Positions 21,632-22,738 of a stretch of 22,738 bases of DNA are shown here, in pieces. Within the stretch, counting starts at the first letter, position 1, and each line of letters begins with the position of its first letter. The notes beneath the pieces were generated by a model. The model ran no database searches and was not told the DNA's origin. It saw nothing but the letters and a program-made list of their open reading frames with translations. The translations under genes and the position numbers were made by a program. The stretch lies in assembly GCA_041640715.1 (NCBI GenBank), contig JBEPZU010000014.1, forward strand, positions 1 through 22,738, written 5' to 3'. The DNA comes from DSFO01 sp041640715. GTDB lineage: Archaea; Thermoproteota; Thermoprotei; Gearchaeales; Gearchaeaceae.

Positions 21632-21892
21632 TTAAGTTTTTTGTCTAAACAAGTAGATCATATAAATACCGAAGTAGAAAAAGATTAGACCTACAGCTCC
21701 AAATACACCTAGAAAGGCCAAATCGCTTAAGCCTTCGAATGGCTTACCTATATAGAAATCAATGAATGCGTTTACTGAAGACGGTAATATCATATTATAG
21801 TTAAGTATCGTTTCTATAATCGAATATGTAGCAAAGAGGAAAAAAATTACTCCTAAAAATCCGAGGATTGCTCCTATAAGGCGATATTTCAC
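21632..21892 (-). CDS. Two-helix membrane protein (first of paralogous pair)
   Basis: 86 residues, helices at about 4-27 and 56-80, separated by an exported loop of ~28 residues. The short tail is basic (LFRQKT). It shares layout and the AFLG...VG...G-x-x-M pattern with the next gene. GTG start overlapping the stop of the secreted-protein gene by four bases (GTGA), with an AAAGGT stretch upstream that may serve as ribosome-binding site. No family recognised. Confidence 0.62.
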   Translation of the reverse strand: MKYRLIGAILGFLGVIFFLFATYSIIETILNYNMILPSSVNAFIDFYIGKPFEGLSDLAFLGVFGAVGLIFFYFGIYMIYLFRQKT

Positions 21893-22629
21893 GTTTTCTT
21901 TTTACCTTTTCTGAAGAAAAGGAATGTTACGCCAGCAGCTACAACTATTATTGCTACTATTATAATGATTGGTATAAAATACTCACCCCACCATGGTTTA
22001 CTCACAGTGAATGAGCTGGTCAAATCAGGATTCATTTTCACACTTCCAATCTCCACCAAATTGGTCGGTAATGGGGAAGTTATCCCAAATAAAACTTTTA
22101 AAATAAAAGGTAAACGCACTAGAATTATTTCTCCACTTTCCGCTGAGCTATCCACTTTAACATTTAATGTTTTTTGTCCTTCTTCTTCAAAAGTTATCTT
22201 AGAAGTAGGACTTGTAGCGTGTCCTGAAATTTCAACCGGTGCTTCAACTTTTACTTGTATTGCGAAAGTAGCGATCGTGGTTTTTATCGTGAGCGTTTCT
22301 CCAAGCTTCAAAGGTTGGTTAAAACTTACTTCTTGGCTGGTTTCACCGACGATGAGATTTGCTTTTAAGTCTATATAACCTCCCTTTAGTTCGATTAGAA
22401 TACTATTTGTATCACCGCTGTTTACTTCATCGTTATAATTTAAAGAATAATCCAAAGTATATTTGAGGGTGGAAGTAAAAACAATTTTTTGAATTATAGG
22501 TACTTCGTACGAATACGAAATTGTTCCTGTAGCTTCAACTTTACCTTGTTCTTGCTTTGCATATGCGGGTATTGTGAAAATGCTTAGAAATATTGTAACA
22601 AGCAATAAGGAAAGTAGTATTCTCTTCAT
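21889..22629 (-). CDS. Secreted beta-rich protein with C-terminal membrane anchor
   Basis: 246 residues from ATG 22629. A GTG/ATG-type start further up at 22674 would lie upstream of the TATA-like box and would put 15 charged residues before a perfect signal peptide, so it is rejected. Signal peptide 1-24 (MKRILLSLLLVTIFLSIFTI, then PAYA cleavage). The mature part is Thr/Ser/Val-rich with alternating strand patterns throughout, no cysteines, and two or more likely beta-sandwich units. A single helix (about 218-241) and a KGKKKT tail anchor it to the membrane, facing outward. No family recognised. First gene of a five-gene operon of membrane proteins, so it is probably the surface-exposed part of that system. 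Confidence 0.68.
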   Translation of the reverse strand: MKRILLSLLLVTIFLSIFTIPAYAKQEQGKVEATGTISYSYEVPIIQKIVFTSTLKYTLDYSLNYNDEVNSGDTNSILIELKGGYIDLKANLIVGETSQEVSFNQPLKLGETLTIKTTIATFAIQVKVEAPVEISGHATSPTSKITFEEEGQKTLNVKVDSSAESGEIILVRLPFILKVLFGITSPLPTNLVEIGSVKMNPDLTSSFTVSKPWWGEYFIPIIIIVAIIVVAAGVTFLFFRKGKKKT

Positions 22630-22651
22630 TATATGTTTTTTCGCATATAGG

Positions 22652-22664
22652 CATATATATTTTT
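22652..22664 (-). promoter_or_regulatory. TATA box of the five-gene membrane operon
   Basis: Minus-strand AAAATATATATGC is centred about 27-28 bases before ATG 22629, fitting a leaderless or near-leaderless transcript and fixing the start codon. Confidence 0.5.
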
Positions 22665-22680
22665 CAACATGCAATCTTTA

Positions 22681-22701
22681 TCCGTTTTTCTTACAAACGG
22701 A
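22681..22701. repeat. Perfect inverted repeat upstream of the membrane operon
   Basis: TCCGTTT (22681-22687) and AAACGGA (22695-22701) form a perfect 7+7 dyad with a 7-base centre. It lies about 18 bases upstream of the TATA box at 22652-22664, so it could bind a dimeric regulator of the operon. A short terminator-like hairpin of a gene beyond the window is an alternative. Confidence 0.4.
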
Positions 22702-22738
22702 AATAGAGCAATATGAAAATCAGAAGTGTTAAGTCTAG

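Noticed and set aside
22630..22674. Upstream start at 22674 for the secreted protein
   Set aside because: It lies upstream of the TATA box and masks a standard signal peptide beginning at 22629.
22714..22738. Possible plus-strand gene starting ATG AAA ATC AGA at the right edge
   Set aside because: Only eight codons are visible and no TATA element lies at -25; cannot be supported.

Overview
The window (about 22.7 kb, AT-rich) looks like the chromosome of a thermoacidophilic archaeon of the Thermoproteota/TACK group. The evidence is: TATA-like boxes about 25 bases before many start codons (leaderless first genes), Shine-Dalgarno-like sites only before some operon-internal genes, T-run terminators, PibD-type prepilin leaders, a TackOD1-like zinc protein, paired DUF131 membrane proteins, and sulfide/sulfane-sulfur genes. 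I do not assign a genus. No rRNA, tRNA, CRISPR array or intact insertion sequence was seen.

Region 1 (1-1580): the 3' end of a glutamine synthetase gene, a gene-poor gap that may hold a decayed ORF, an FMN nitroreductase, and a long AT-rich leader region. Region 2 (1581-10393, plus strand): a type IV filament locus. It has an abundant-type pilin with its own promoter and T-run terminator; a large membrane-anchored surface protein with an EF-hand-like calcium loop; two pilin-like proteins; a GspE/TadA-family ATPase; a double-domain TadC/GspF-type platform protein with a long basic N-terminal extension; and four more small proteins with one N-terminal membrane helix. Most genes overlap by 1-16 bases. 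No prepilin peptidase and no archaellum FlaH/FlaX-type gene is present, so this is a pilus or pseudopilus rather than an archaellum.

Region 3 (10403-14630): two small conserved genes and two DUF131-type membrane proteins (minus strand), then a plus-strand pair of a multi-zinc TackOD1-like protein and a processive-type GT2 glycosyltransferase, then a minus-strand GNAT acetyltransferase. Region 4 (14741-18933, minus): sulfur chemistry. One unit is a sulfide:quinone oxidoreductase-like flavoprotein plus DUF1641. The other is a tightly overlapped OsmC-like, MetE-core and two-domain rhodanese operon, whose promoter is preceded by a helically phased array of TAGAAT/ATTCTA half-sites. Region 5: a eukaryote-like (type II) NADP isocitrate dehydrogenase. 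Region 6 (20472-22629, minus): an unrecognised five-gene operon of one secreted, membrane-anchored beta-rich protein and four small membrane proteins, two of them apparent paralogues.

The best candidates for undescribed biology are the multi-pseudopilin filament locus, the five-gene membrane operon, and the OsmC-MetE-rhodanese operon with its operator array.
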